A stretch of DNA of 64,000 nt from Thermosediminibacter litoriperuensis. GTDB taxonomy: Bacteria; Bacillota; Thermosediminibacteria; Thermosediminibacterales; Thermosediminibacteraceae. This document shows positions 44,091 to 53,971 of the stretch, piece after piece (position 1 is the stretch's first letter; the number at the start of each line of letters is the position of its first letter). Where the stretch lies: assembly GCF_008124715.1 (NCBI RefSeq), contig NZ_VNHO01000001.1, positions 62,001 to 126,000 of the forward strand. The letters run 5' to 3'. The position numbers were made by a program, and so were the translations under genes. The notes beneath the pieces are model-generated. The model did no database searches. It was not told where the DNA came from and saw only the letters and a program-made list of their open reading frames with translations.

Positions 44091-47000
44091 TTAATCCTCC
44101 AGTTTTACAGTTATTAATTTCGATACCGCGGTTTCTTCCATGGCTATGCCGTAAAGGGCGTCGGCAACCTCCATTGTACCCTTTCTGTGGGTTATTATTA
44201 TTACCTGGGTATGCCCGGACACTTTTTTCAAATAACGTGTAAACCTGTCTATATTGGCATCGTCCAGAGCCGCTTCAATCTCGTCAAGTATACAAAAAGG
44301 CGTTGCTTTAATGTTCAATATTGAAAAAAGCAAGGCAATAGCCGTTAGGGCCCTCTCACCGCCGGATAACAGCGTTAGGTTTTGCAGTTTTTTACCCGGT
44401 GGCTGAGCGATTATCTCAATTCCGGAGTCCAGAAGATTTTCCCCGTCGTCCAGAATTAATTCCGCTTTACCTCCTCCGAAAAGTTCAACGAACACTTTTT
44501 GAAACTCCACTTTAACCCTTTGAAAGGTGTTTAAAAACATTTCTTCCATGGTCTTTGTTAAATCCTTTATGAGGTCGTCCAGTTTTATTTTTGCCTGGAG
44601 CAGGTCGTCCCTCTGGCTCTTTAAAAAATCATACCTGGATTTGAGGTTTTCGTAATCCTCGATGGCATTCAAGTTAACCGTACCCAGAGCTATAATCTTG
44701 TCTTTAACGGAATAAAGCTCTTGCTGCATCCTTTCGTAACCGCCCAGGTCTCGTTTTAAGCCCAATGCGTCTTTCACAGACATGGAGTATTTTTCCATGA
44801 GCCCGGCTTCTATGTGTTCTATCTCAATTTTCAGCGAAGCCTCGCTGATACGGTATTCTCCCAGCGCATTCTCCGCCTTTTTACCCTCTCGTTCGAGCCG
44901 CACCAGGTCTTTTTGGATTGCCTCTATGTTTCGTTCGATTTCTTCTTTTTGATTCTTCACTTCTACCAAAGCATTGTGTAAATTTGCCTGATTTCTGGCG
45001 TGATCTTCCAACCTGTGCTGCAATTCCCGGATTTTGTTTCCGGTGGATTCCAGGGCTTCCCGGATTGCATCCATATTTTGCTCCAGTTCTTTCTTCTCTT
45101 TTTGCCATCCTTCCATATTCTGTTCAAGGTTTTGAATCTGATATTTGAGGCCGAGTTCTTCCTGTCTGAGAGAGTTCAAAACAGCTTTCAGGTCATTTAT
45201 TTCCTTTTCAAGTTCATCCCTCAATTTTTTACTTTCCACAATTTCCCTCTGAAGGGTCTCTACCCTGGACTGGTGTTCTGCATTTTGCTCTTCTATGCAG
45301 CTTATATCCTCCTGTACCTTTAGAATCTGGCGGTCGATATCTTCTACATCTCTTTCGACCTGCTTTTTTTCGAGTTTTAAAAGCCGCTGCCTTTCCAACC
45401 TCTCTTCCATCAAACCCTTTTTTTCCATCTGTTCTTTTTCAAGACCTGCAATCTCAAGGTTGGATATGTAAACGTTTTGATTAAGGGCCTCGATGGACTT
45501 TTGGGTTTTTTCCATGGCTTCCTCCAGGGAACTGATCCTGTTTTTCAGGGCGGATATTTCTTCTTCAATGATACCCATTTTCTCCTTGATTTCCCTGAAT
45601 TCCCTTTTGCGGCTCAACAGCAGGCTGGATTTTTTTAAGCTGCCCCCGGTTATAGGACCGCCGGGGTTTATTATCTCCCCTTCCAGCGTAACGACTTTTA
45701 TGCCGAAATCCGTTTTCCTGGCTATTGTCAGAGCGCTGTCTATGTCTTCTGCAACAATGACCCTGCCTAGAAGATGAGCCAAAACCGGAGTAAACTTTTT
45801 ATCGTATCCTATCAGCCTGCAAGCGACCCCTATACAACCCGGCAACGTGAGGATCCAGTTTTCATCCGGGCTTAATGATCTGGGTTTTACCGATGAAAGG
45901 GGTAGAAAAGTGGCGCGGCCGAGGTTGTTGCGCTTCAGATATTCAATGGCTTCTTTAGCGTTCTGTTCGGTATCACACACGATGTTTTGAAGCGCCCCTC
46001 CCAGGGCGGCCTCTATAGCAGTCTCCATTTTTCTGTCGGTATCTATAATATCCGCGACGGTTCCGTATATCCCGCTTACATTAATTTTGCCTCTTTTCAG
46101 ATGAGAGAGAAGGTTCTTCACACCCAACTGATAACCTTCGTAACTCTGATTTATTTCGTCCAAGGCTCTGTAACGGGACTTTAATTCGTTAAGCAGGATA
46201 ATTTTTTCCTGCAGCAATTTTCCAGTATTCCTGTATTCGCCGTTCTGCTCCTCGAGCACCTTTTGCAGGTGTTCCAGCTTTCTGTTGAAATCATTGAGGT
46301 TTTCTTTCAGACCCGCCAGCCTTCCGTTAATACTGTCCAGTTCCCGCAACGTTAAAGAATTAGCCTCATCGATCTGGCTCAGCTCTTTTTCTATTTGTGT
46401 TATGCGCTTTTGCATATTGTCCTTCATGGTTATGAGGCTTGTAATCATATTCTTAATTTCTGAAGCGGAATTCAAAAGGTCTATAACGTCGCCTTTCAAG
46501 TTTTCGATAGTAACCTGTTTTTCCCTTATCCGCGAATCCACGGAGGTTAATGCCTTCTCTTTCTCGTATAATTTTAGCTCCATACCGTTGATTTCTCTAA
46601 TTTTTTCCTCCAGCTCTTTGACCTTGCAGCTCAAATTGTTTCTTGCTGCCGCCAGCTTTTCATTTAAAGCGCTGAGTTTTTGTTCGGTTATGCTTAGATC
46701 TTCTTCCAACTGTCTGAGCCTTTCTTTCTGCCACTCTTTTTCCTTTTCTATTTCCATTTTCTCCGCATTTTTATTGAAAAACTCTCCGTGGAGTCTTTCG
46801 TACTCTTCCTGCTTGTTGTACAGCTCCCTTTTAATATGTACCAGCCTTGCCTCCAGATTGGCCTTTTTATTTCTTATTTGTTCCAGCGCTAAATTTTTTT
46901 CTGCAAGGCCGGAGACAACTTGAGCCAGTTTTTCCTGAAGCCTTTCCAGGTCTAATAAGAGCAGGTTGACCTCCAGCAGCTTTTGCTGTTCAGATAGTTT

Positions 47001-47648
47001 CTGGTATTCTAGTGCCTTCTCCCGCTGTAAAAACAGAGGTTCCAGCTGAGCTTCGATCTCTGCCAATATATCGTCCACTCTGGTCAAATTTGCCATGGTC
47101 TCTTCCAGCTTTTTTTCGGCTTCCCTCTTTCTCGCCCTGTGTTTCATTATACCGGCTGTCTCTTCAAACATCAGGCGCCTCTCTTCGGGCCTGCTTATCA
47201 AAAACTCGTCCACTTCCCCCTGACTGATTATGGAGTAGCCGTCCTTTCCTATCCCCGTATCCATGAACAACTCCTGGATGTCCTTCAGCCTGCAGGGAAC
47301 CTTGTTGAGGTAAAATTCACTTTCACCGGAGCGGAACACCCGTCTTGTTATACATACTTCCGAATACTCCAAGGGCAGTAAATGGTCCGAATTATCCAGG
47401 ATTATTGATACCTCGGCCATGCCCATGGGCCTTCGGCCATGACTGCCTGCAAAAATGACGTCTTCCAGCTTTGACCCGCGCAGCGTTTTAATGCTCTGCT
47501 CACCCAATACCCAGCGGATAGCGTCGGTTATGTTGCTCTTGCCGCTGCCGTTAGGGCCGACTATGGCGTTGATACCGGGTTGAAATTCGATTTCTATCCT
47601 ATCGGCAAAGGATTTAAAACCTTGTAGTTCGACCCTTTTTAGATACAA
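44091..47648 (-). CDS. smc: Smc, chromosome condensation/segregation ATPase
   Basis: 1185 residues. Walker [10 protein letters not shown] (31-39) in the N-terminal head, two long coiled coils (about 165-500 and 670-1010), a flexible hinge (about 515-635, with [20 protein letters not shown] and [15 protein letters not shown]), and the C-terminal head with [17 protein letters not shown] and [19 protein letters not shown]. Works with ScpAB to compact and segregate the origin. Start is a TTG preceded by AAAGGAGGT. Confidence 0.98.
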   Translation of the reverse strand: MYLKRVELQGFKSFADRIEIEFQPGINAIVGPNGSGKSNITDAIRWVLGEQSIKTLRGSKLEDVIFAGSHGRRPMGMAEVSIILDNSDHLLPLEYSEVCITRRVFRSGESEFYLNKVPCRLKDIQELFMDTGIGKDGYSIISQGEVDEFLISRPEERRLMFEETAGIMKHRARKREAEKKLEETMANLTRVDDILAEIEAQLEPLFLQREKALEYQKLSEQQKLLEVNLLLLDLERLQEKLAQVVSGLAEKNLALEQIRNKKANLEARLVHIKRELYNKQEEYERLHGEFFNKNAEKMEIEKEKEWQKERLRQLEEDLSITEQKLSALNEKLAAARNNLSCKVKELEEKIREINGMELKLYEKEKALTSVDSRIREKQVTIENLKGDVIDLLNSASEIKNMITSLITMKDNMQKRITQIEKELSQIDEANSLTLRELDSINGRLAGLKENLNDFNRKLEHLQKVLEEQNGEYRNTGKLLQEKIILLNELKSRYRALDEINQSYEGYQLGVKNLLSHLKRGKINVSGIYGTVADIIDTDRKMETAIEAALGGALQNIVCDTEQNAKEAIEYLKRNNLGRATFLPLSSVKPRSLSPDENWILTLPGCIGVACRLIGYDKKFTPVLAHLLGRVIVAEDIDSALTIARKTDFGIKVVTLEGEIINPGGPITGGSLKKSSLLLSRKREFREIKEKMGIIEEEISALKNRISSLEEAMEKTQKSIEALNQNVYISNLEIAGLEKEQMEKKGLMEERLERQRLLKLEKKQVERDVEDIDRQILKVQEDISCIEEQNAEHQSRVETLQREIVESKKLRDELEKEINDLKAVLNSLRQEELGLKYQIQNLEQNMEGWQKEKKELEQNMDAIREALESTGNKIRELQHRLEDHARNQANLHNALVEVKNQKEEIERNIEAIQKDLVRLEREGKKAENALGEYRISEASLKIEIEHIEAGLMEKYSMSVKDALGLKRDLGGYERMQQELYSVKDKIIALGTVNLNAIEDYENLKSRYDFLKSQRDDLLQAKIKLDDLIKDLTKTMEEMFLNTFQRVKVEFQKVFVELFGGGKAELILDDGENLLDSGIEIIAQPPGKKLQNLTLLSGGERALTAIALLFSILNIKATPFCILDEIEAALDDANIDRFTRYLKKVSGHTQVIIITHRKGTMEVADALYGIAMEETAVSKLITVKLED

Positions 47649-47716
47649 AAAAACAAACCTCCTTTACCTGAATCCCGCTCACCCTTTAGATTTTACCATA
47701 TAAAGAGCTAAATAAA

Positions 47717-47742
47717 AATACCTGTCCGGAAAGACAGGTATT
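47717..47742 (-). terminator. Intrinsic terminator after spoVS
   Basis: Stem AATACCTGTC/GACAGGTATT with a 6-base loop, followed on the minus strand by TTTATTT. It separates spoVS from smc. Confidence 0.8.
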
Positions 47743-47755
47743 CACTCCCAAAAAC

Positions 47756-48016
47756 TTATCGGGGTTCTACTATAAATTTAATTGCTGTTCTTTCTTCACC
47801 GTCAATTTCAATCTCTGCAAAAGCAGGAACGGTAACCAGATCGATGCCATTAGGAGCGACAAACCCTCTGGTTATTGCAATTGCTTTAACCGCTTGATTT
47901 ACAGCTCCAGCACCTACTGCCTGAAGTTCAGCTACCCCTTTTTCTCTCAGGACGGCTGCCAGAGCACCAGCAACGGCCTTGGGTTTTGACTGAGCTGACA
48001 CCTTTAGTACTTCCAT
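47756..48016 (-). CDS. spoVS: SpoVS, stage V sporulation protein S
   Basis: 86-residue Alba-like protein: MEVLKVSAQSKPKAVAGALA ... KAIAITRGFVAPNGIDLVTV ... PAFAEIEIDGEERTAIKFIV is near-identical to the family throughout. In Bacillus it is needed for normal progress through late sporulation. It has its own terminator and a possible sigma-H promoter, so it is probably monocistronic. GGGGGT lies before the ATG. Confidence 0.97.
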   Translation of the reverse strand: MEVLKVSAQSKPKAVAGALAAVLREKGVAELQAVGAGAVNQAVKAIAITRGFVAPNGIDLVTVPAFAEIEIDGEERTAIKFIVEPR

Positions 48017-48051
48017 TCTACATATACCCCCTTAAATTTTTTTTATTTAAT

Positions 48052-48078
48052 ATATTCTATGACTCATACAAAATTCCT
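48052..48078 (-). promoter_or_regulatory. Candidate sigma-H promoter of spoVS
   Basis: On the minus strand AGGAATT, 14-base spacer, GAATAT. This fits the sigma-H pattern (AGGAWTT ... GAAT), and spoVS of Bacillus is known to be sigma-H dependent. Confidence 0.5.
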
Positions 48079-48093
48079 TCTCAATTGTAAACA

Positions 48094-48819
48094 TTATATT
48101 GCCATATTTCTGTTTTTTAAGAATCGTATTGCCGATCTTGCGGCGTTCTGTTCGGCCTCTTTCTTACTTTTGCCGCAGCCGCAGCCCAGAACCTTATCCT
48201 TCCACACGACCTCAACAAAAAACGTCTTGTCGTGATCAGGCCCCTCTTCTTTTACCACATTATAAGTAATCCTATCGGGTGAGATCCTCTGCAACATCTC
48301 CTGAAGAGCTGTCTTGTAATCGGGGAACAATTTTCCTTCTTCGGCCTTTTCCATAATGGGTTTGAACTTCTCCCTTATAAAGCCGGTGACAACATCAAAA
48401 CCCTTATCAAGATACATGGCGCCGATCAGAGCTTCAAAGGTATCGGCGAGTATGGAAGCTTTTTCTCTGCCGCCGGTGATTTCCTCGCCTTTGCCCATTA
48501 TTAAAAAATCTCCTAGAGTGAGCTTTCGCGAAAGATACGCCAGGCTTTCCTCGCACACCAGCAGAGCTCTTAATTTTGTCAGCTCCCCTTCCGTATAATT
48601 GGGATACTTATCGTAGATCCACTCGCTTATTGCCAGTTCCAGCACCGCATCCCCCAGAAATTCAAGCCTCTGATTGTGTTCCTGGGAAGAAAGCCCCTTT
48701 TCGTAAGCATAAGAAGGATGTATGAGAGCCTTGTTTAGAATATCAAGATCATCAAAATCGACACCCAGGATTTGCTGCAATTTTTTCAATTCACCACATC
48801 TTTTTTCATCTACAGCCAT
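48094..48819 (-). CDS. rnc: Ribonuclease III
   Basis: 241 residues: endonuclease domain with the signature HNQRLEFLGDAVLELAISEW and a C-terminal double-stranded RNA-binding domain (about 165-235) with DYKTALQEMLQR and GCGCGKSKKEAEQNAARSAI. It processes rRNA precursors and antisense duplexes. 16 bases after fabF, end of the fatty-acid operon. Confidence 0.97.
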   Translation of the reverse strand: MAVDEKRCGELKKLQQILGVDFDDLDILNKALIHPSYAYEKGLSSQEHNQRLEFLGDAVLELAISEWIYDKYPNYTEGELTKLRALLVCEESLAYLSRKLTLGDFLIMGKGEEITGGREKASILADTFEALIGAMYLDKGFDVVTGFIREKFKPIMEKAEEGKLFPDYKTALQEMLQRISPDRITYNVVKEEGPDHDKTFFVEVVWKDKVLGCGCGKSKKEAEQNAARSAIRFLKNRNMAI

Positions 48820-48835
48820 TTCTCGAAAACCTCAT

Positions 48836-50080
48836 CTAATTTTTTATTTTGCCTATTATTATGGTGGCGTTGTGGCCTCCGAAACCCATGGAGTTCGAGA
48901 GTGCCACATTGATCTTTTTTTTCACGGAAGTATTCGGCACATAATTTAGGTCGCATTCCGGGTCCGGGGTTTCATAGTTGATGGTGGGGTGCACCTCATC
49001 GGTATATACCGTCATCACAGTCGCAATCGCCTCCACTGCTCCCGCCGCCCCAAGGAGATGCCCGGTCATGGATTTGGTGGAACTAATGAACAGGTTGTAT
49101 GCGTGCTCGCCAAACACGCTCTTTATGGCCATCGTTTCAAATTTATCGTTCAACGGAGTAGAGGTGCCATGGGCGTTAATGTAATCTATTTCCTCAGGCT
49201 GTATTCCCGCATCCTTGATAGCCGCCAGCATGGCTCTTTTCGCCCCTTCCCCTTCGGGAGCCGGTTGAGTCAAATGATGGGCATCAGCTGTACAGCCGTA
49301 TCCCAAAACTTCAGCGTATATGCGAGCTCCTCTTTTCAGGGCATGTTCCAGCGTTTCCATTACCAGGATACCTGCCCCTTCGCCCATCACGAAGCCGTCC
49401 CTGTCCTTATCAAAAGGTCGGCTGGCCCTGGACGGATCTTCGTTTCTGGTGGAAAGGGCCTTCATTGAAGAAAAGCCTGCTAGAGATAGTGGGGTAATGG
49501 GGGCCTCCGTACCGCCCGTTAAAATTACGTCCGCTTCGTTCCTCTGGAGTATCCTGAAGGCTTCGCCTATTGCCGCGGTGCCCGAAGCGCAGGCGGTAGT
49601 GACTGTAAAATTAGGCCCTTTGAGGTTGAAAAATATCGAGATCTGGCCTGAGGCCATGTTAGATATCATCATCGGGACGAAAAACGGGCTGACGCGTTTC
49701 GGACCTTTTTCCATCAGAACGCTATACTGTTTCTCCCAGGTTTCAACTCCGCCTATTCCGCAGCCGACAACGACCCCGACCCTAGTTAGATCTACGGAGG
49801 ACAGATCCAGCCCGGCGTCATCTATGGCCATTCCGGCAGCCCCAATGACAAACTGCGCAAAACGATCCAGCCTCTTTAATTCCTTGTTATCTATATAGTC
49901 CTCCGGGTTATAGTCTTTTACCTCTCCTGCGAATTTGGTGGGGAATTCATCGCAATTAAAGCGTGTTATATAATCTATTCCGGATTTCCCTTCAAGAAGG
50001 GATTTCCAGAACTTCTCCTTGCCTGTTCCGACCGGCGATATTACTCCCAATCCTGTAATAACCACGCGCTGTTTTTGCAT
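48836..50080 (-). CDS. fabF: FabF, beta-ketoacyl-ACP synthase II
   Basis: Elongating condensing enzyme of 414 residues. Catalytic Cys164 in [15 protein letters not shown]; the two histidines lie in [12 protein letters not shown] and [16 protein letters not shown]-terminus [15 protein letters not shown] is typical. GGGGGAG before the ATG. A strong hairpin lies in the gap after acpP. Confidence 0.97.
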   Translation of the reverse strand: MQKQRVVITGLGVISPVGTGKEKFWKSLLEGKSGIDYITRFNCDEFPTKFAGEVKDYNPEDYIDNKELKRLDRFAQFVIGAAGMAIDDAGLDLSSVDLTRVGVVVGCGIGGVETWEKQYSVLMEKGPKRVSPFFVPMMISNMASGQISIFFNLKGPNFTVTTACASGTAAIGEAFRILQRNEADVILTGGTEAPITPLSLAGFSSMKALSTRNEDPSRASRPFDKDRDGFVMGEGAGILVMETLEHALKRGARIYAEVLGYGCTADAHHLTQPAPEGEGAKRAMLAAIKDAGIQPEEIDYINAHGTSTPLNDKFETMAIKSVFGEHAYNLFISSTKSMTGHLLGAAGAVEAIATVMTVYTDEVHPTINYETPDPECDLNYVPNTSVKKKINVALSNSMGFGGHNATIIIGKIKN

Positions 50081-50113
50081 TTTGGTTCTCCCCCAAGCAA
50101 AGTATTATTTAAA

Positions 50114-50144
50114 GTAAGTCCCGCGAAAACTTCACGGGACTTAC
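50114..50144 (-). terminator. Hairpin between acpP and fabF, probable attenuator
   Basis: Perfect 10-base stem GTAAGTCCCG/CGGGACTTAC, 11-base loop, then TTTAAATAATA on the minus strand. The weak T-run suggests partial termination or 3'-end protection, which would keep acpP mRNA more abundant than fabF mRNA. Confidence 0.65.
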
Positions 50145-50153
50145 CGATCAACC

Positions 50154-50387
50154 TTATGATGTGTGATTTTTTATGTAATCTATCACGTCTTGAACGGTTT
50201 TGATCTTTTCTGCGTCTTCATCAGGGATTTCAAGGTCGAATTCTTCCTCAAAAGCCATTATTAATTCAACAATATCCAGTGAATCTGCCCCCAGGTCGTC
50301 GATAAAGGAAGCCTCGGGTACCACTTCATCTTCATCGACGCCTAACTGGTCGGCAATGATTTTCTTTACCCTGTCTAGAATTTCCAT
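50154..50387 (-). CDS. acpP: Acyl carrier protein
   Basis: 77-residue acidic carrier. Ser36 in [14 protein letters not shown] carries the phosphopantetheine. AAGGGGGGTGA before the ATG is very strong, fitting the large amount of ACP needed. Confidence 0.98.
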   Translation of the reverse strand: MEILDRVKKIIADQLGVDEDEVVPEASFIDDLGADSLDIVELIMAFEEEFDLEIPDEDAEKIKTVQDVIDYIKNHTS

Positions 50388-50455
50388 TAATTCACCCCCC
50401 TTCTATGGAGTGAAATTCAGATTGTCCCCATTAGTTTATTCCTTATTTTAAGATA

Positions 50456-51202
50456 TTATAAAGTGAGCCCACCGTCAATAGCGATAATCTGCCCGGTTAT
50501 ATAGCTTGACTCGTCCGATGCCAGAAAAGCTACGAGGTTTGCCACATCCTCGGGTTCTCCCAATCTTTTAAGGGCAATTTTTTCAGCTATGACGTCCTCT
50601 GAAGTTTTCTGAATCATCGCCGAAGTCATGTCGGTCTTTATGAATCCCGGTGCGACGGCATTTACGGTTATGCCCCTGCTGCCCAGCTCCTTGGCCAGCG
50701 CTTTAGTAAATCCTATTATTCCCGCTTTGGCAGCAGCGTAATTTGCCTGCCCTGCATTGCCGTATATACCGGCTACCGAGGAAATGTTAATTATCTTCCC
50801 ACCCCGCTGCTTCACCATATACTTTACAACACTTTTTGTGGTATTGTAGAGACCCTTTAAATTGGTGTTGATCACATCATCCCAATCTTTTTCGGTCATG
50901 CGCAGTATCAAAGCATCCCTTGTGATGCCGGCGTTATTCACAAGCACGTCGATTCGACCGTATTTCTGGTAAACGTCTTCAACCATCTTGGCGGCCTGAT
51001 TGTAATCGGCCACGTCGGCTCTGTAGGCCATTGCCGTACCACCCAAACTTTCTATTTCGGCCACGACTTCCAGGGCTGATTTTTCATTTGTCTTATAATT
51101 AACTACTACGACAGCCCCGCTTCGGGCTAGTTTAATACTTATGCTCCTGCCTATCCCTCTAGAACCTCCCGTAACTATACAGGCTTTACCTGACAAGTCC
51201 AT
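50456..51202 (-). CDS. fabG: FabG, 3-oxoacyl-ACP reductase
   Basis: Short-chain dehydrogenase of 248 residues: NADP-binding TGGSRGIGRSI (11-21), NNAGITRD, and catalytic Ser142, Tyr155, Lys159. The C-terminus ITGQIIAIDGGLTL is the FabG hallmark. Its ATG overlaps the fabD stop by one base. Confidence 0.97.
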   Translation of the reverse strand: MDLSGKACIVTGGSRGIGRSISIKLARSGAVVVVNYKTNEKSALEVVAEIESLGGTAMAYRADVADYNQAAKMVEDVYQKYGRIDVLVNNAGITRDALILRMTEKDWDDVINTNLKGLYNTTKSVVKYMVKQRGGKIINISSVAGIYGNAGQANYAAAKAGIIGFTKALAKELGSRGITVNAVAPGFIKTDMTSAMIQKTSEDVIAEKIALKRLGEPEDVANLVAFLASDESSYITGQIIAIDGGLTL

Positions 51203-52143
51203 TATTTCCTCCCCCTAAAGTAACCTATAGTCTTGCGCAGGGATTCAATGTCCTCCACATTCAGGGTAACCAGGGCTCTGTCGATTTTCTTGACAAACCC
51301 CGAAAGCGCTCTACCGGGCCCTAACTCCACAAAAGTATCCACTCCCATTTCTCTCATTTTGTTGACGATGTCTTCCCAGAGTACCGGAGAGCTCACCTGT
51401 TTTACTAGAAGTTCCTTTATTACGGCACCTTCGCTAACCAGGTCCGCAGTTACATTTGAAACTAGGGGAATTTTAGCAGATTTTATGTAGATTTTATCCA
51501 GCTCCACCGCAAGCTTTTCACCCGCCGGCTTAAGAAGGCTGCAGTGGAAAGGCGCGCTTACGGGCAGCATGACAGCTTTCCTGGCGCCCTTTTCTTTTGC
51601 GATCTCTACCGCCTTTTCAACAGCCCTCACTTCCCCGGAAATCACTATCTGATCCGGACAGTTAAAATTGGCGGCTTCCACCACTCCGGTCTCCGAAGCG
51701 AGTTCACAGACTCTGAGCACCTCCTGCTTTCCTAGACCGATTATTGCAGCCATGGCTCCCTGTCCCGGCGGCACGGCTTCCTGCATATACATGCCCCTCT
51801 TCCGCACCAGGCGTACCGCTTCCTCGAAGTCTATGGATTCTGCAGCTACAAGGGCGGAATACTCTCCCAAGCTCAACCCCGCCACCACGTCGGGGACTAT
51901 CCCTTCTTCTTTCAGTAAGAAGTAGCAGGCTACACTGTGAGTTAAAATGGCCGGCTGGGTGTTGGCGGTTTCCTTCAGCCTCTCTTCAGGACCGTTAAAG
52001 CAGATTTCGGAAATTTTATAGCCCAATACTTCGTCGGCCCTGTCGAAAATTTTTCTTGCCGTTTCAAAATTGGCGGTCAGCTCCCTGCCCATACCGACGT
52101 ATTGGGCACCCTGCCCGGCAAACAAAAACGCCACTTTTCCCAT
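51202..52143 (-). CDS. fabD: FabD, malonyl-CoA:ACP transacylase
   Basis: 313 residues. Nucleophile Ser91 in AGLSLGEYSALVAA, oxyanion-hole FAGQGAQYVGMG, and His in SAPFHCSLLKPAGEKL. The frame extends five codons to a GTG, but the ATG at 52143 has GGAGGT and is preferred. Confidence 0.97.
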   Translation of the reverse strand: MGKVAFLFAGQGAQYVGMGRELTANFETARKIFDRADEVLGYKISEICFNGPEERLKETANTQPAILTHSVACYFLLKEEGIVPDVVAGLSLGEYSALVAAESIDFEEAVRLVRKRGMYMQEAVPPGQGAMAAIIGLGKQEVLRVCELASETGVVEAANFNCPDQIVISGEVRAVEKAVEIAKEKGARKAVMLPVSAPFHCSLLKPAGEKLAVELDKIYIKSAKIPLVSNVTADLVSEGAVIKELLVKQVSSPVLWEDIVNKMREMGVDTFVELGPGRALSGFVKKIDRALVTLNVEDIESLRKTIGYFRGRK

Positions 52144-52148
52144 CAATA

Positions 52149-53096
52149 CTACCTCCACTTTTTACCGGATACCATTCCATCCAGCAGCACCCTGGCATCG
52201 TTGACAATTTCTTCTATTATTTCTTTCACAGGTTTAATTTCGTTTACAAGGCCGGCTATCTGCCCTGCCATCAGTGAGCCGTACTCCGCATCACCTTCCA
52301 CCGCTGCTTTCAGTTTCCCCGCGCCAAGGGCCTCATATTCTTTCGGGTTTGCCCCCTTTTCCTCCAGCAGCTCAAACTTTCGAGACAGTTTGTTCTTCAA
52401 CACTCTTACCGGGTGTCCCGTGGGCCTTCCGGTTACCACGGTGCTCCGGTCTCCGGCCTTAATGACCGCCTGTTTATAGTTTTCGTGAACAGTGCATTCC
52501 TTCGAGCATATGAATCTTGTACCCATTTGAACGCCCTTCGCCCCCAGTGTTAAAGCCGCGAGGAATCCCCTTGCATCCGCAATGCCTCCGGCTGCTATTA
52601 CCGGGATTTTAACGGCGTCAACCACCTGGGGTACCAGAGCCATCGTCGTGATATCTCCTATATGGCCACCGCACTCCATACCTTCGGCGATAACCGCATC
52701 CACACCCATTTTTTCAAGTCTCTGGGCCAGAGCGACGGAGGCTATTACCGGGATAATTTTAATACCGGCTTCCTTCAAGTTGGGTATGTATTTGCCCGGG
52801 TTCCCGGCTCCGGTGGTCACTACCGGAACTCTTTCTTCGATGATCACCTTCATTACCTCATCGACGAAAGGAGACATGAAATACACGTTAACCCCAAAGG
52901 GCTTATCGGTCAGGGATCTGGTTTTCCTGATCTCTTCTCTTACCGCCTCGGCCGGTGCGTTGCCCGCCCCTATTATGCCAAGACCGCCGGCATTGGAGAC
53001 GGCCGCTACCAGTTCAGCGGTAGCCACCCAGGCCATCCCTCCCTGTATTATAGGGTATTTAATCCCCAGCAGGTCGCATATTTCAGTGTGGAACAT
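52149..53096 (-). CDS. fabK: FabK, flavin-dependent enoyl-ACP reductase II
   Basis: TIM-barrel FMN enzyme of 315 residues, the triclosan-insensitive alternative to FabI. Starts CDLLGIKYPIIQGGMAWVAT; further blocks are VSNAGGLGIIGAG, VIAEGMECGGHIGDITTMAL, VIAAGGIADARGFLAALTLG and AKGVQMGTRFICSKEC. The frame is open 25 codons upstream, but the ATG at 53096 starts where the family does and has AGGGGG. No FabI is in the operon, so FabK probably does this step. Confidence 0.95.
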   Translation of the reverse strand: MFHTEICDLLGIKYPIIQGGMAWVATAELVAAVSNAGGLGIIGAGNAPAEAVREEIRKTRSLTDKPFGVNVYFMSPFVDEVMKVIIEERVPVVTTGAGNPGKYIPNLKEAGIKIIPVIASVALAQRLEKMGVDAVIAEGMECGGHIGDITTMALVPQVVDAVKIPVIAAGGIADARGFLAALTLGAKGVQMGTRFICSKECTVHENYKQAVIKAGDRSTVVTGRPTGHPVRVLKNKLSRKFELLEEKGANPKEYEALGAGKLKAAVEGDAEYGSLMAGQIAGLVNEIKPVKEIIEEIVNDARVLLDGMVSGKKWR

Positions 53097-53113
53097 GAGA
53101 ATCCCCCTAACAA

Positions 53114-53950
53114 CTAGTAGTAATATACGACTCCTATGAGACCCGGCCCTGAATGAGCGCCCAGAACACACCCCAGGGTTGTCAGGTAAAGCTCTCTGAA
53201 TTCAAATCGTTCTTCGATGACTTTTTTAAATCGCGAGGCTTCTTCAAGGCAATCGGAATGTACAACGGCCCCCGTAAGCGGGCCCCTGGCCGCATCCTGA
53301 GAAATTTTTTCCAGCAGCTTGTTAAGCGCCTTTGCTTTTCCCCGGATTCTCTCCACCGGAGTTATCAGACCATCTTCTATAGTAAGCACCGGTTTTACAT
53401 TGAGTAGATTTCCAAGAAGGGCCGCCGCTCTTCCTATCCTCCCACCCTTACGCAGGTACTCAAGGGTGTCCACCAAAAAATATATCCGGATTCTCTTTTT
53501 CAAATCCTCTACCGTATCGAGGATCTCACCTGCTTGTTTGCCTTCCCGGGCCGCCTTGGCCGCTTCGATTGCCATGAATCCCAGCATCATCGACGCTCCT
53601 TGTGAATCCACCACATCTACGGGAATATCAACCATGCTCCCGGCCACAACGGCGGAATTGTAGGTTCCGCTCAGCTTGCCGGACAGGTGAATCGATATTA
53701 CGCGCGTAGCATTATTTGCCAGTTTTTTAAAGCATTCGACAAACTCTGTAGGAGGTGGCTGGGATGTCCGGGGGTGGTGGGGCGATGTCCTCAACTTTTT
53801 ATAGAACTCATCGGGTGTTATATCAATACCATCCCTGTATTCTTCTTCCCCGAAAAATATTTTTAACGGCACTATGCTGATTCCGTACTTCTCCACTACA
53901 TCCGCCGGCAAGTCCGCTGTGCTGTCGGTCACTATTTTTACAGACTCCAT
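53114..53950 (-). CDS. DegV/FakB-family fatty-acid-binding protein
   Basis: 278 residues. DegV proteins bind a single fatty acid and, as FakB, present it to the FakA kinase for entry into phospholipid synthesis through PlsX. Motifs: IVTDSTADLPADVVEKYGIS, FYKKLRTSPHHPRTSQPPPT, HLSGKLSGTYNSAVV, VDSQGASMMLGF and YLRKGGRIGRAAALLGNLLN. Lying between fabH/plsX and fabK, a FakB role is likely, but no FakA gene is in the window. ATG at 53950 with AGGTGAG is chosen over a TTG at 53965. Confidence 0.92.
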   Translation of the reverse strand: MESVKIVTDSTADLPADVVEKYGISIVPLKIFFGEEEYRDGIDITPDEFYKKLRTSPHHPRTSQPPPTEFVECFKKLANNATRVISIHLSGKLSGTYNSAVVAGSMVDIPVDVVDSQGASMMLGFMAIEAAKAAREGKQAGEILDTVEDLKKRIRIYFLVDTLEYLRKGGRIGRAAALLGNLLNVKPVLTIEDGLITPVERIRGKAKALNKLLEKISQDAARGPLTGAVVHSDCLEEASRFKKVIEERFEFRELYLTTLGCVLGAHSGPGLIGVVYYY

Positions 53951-53971
53951 AAGCTCACCTGCCAATTCATA

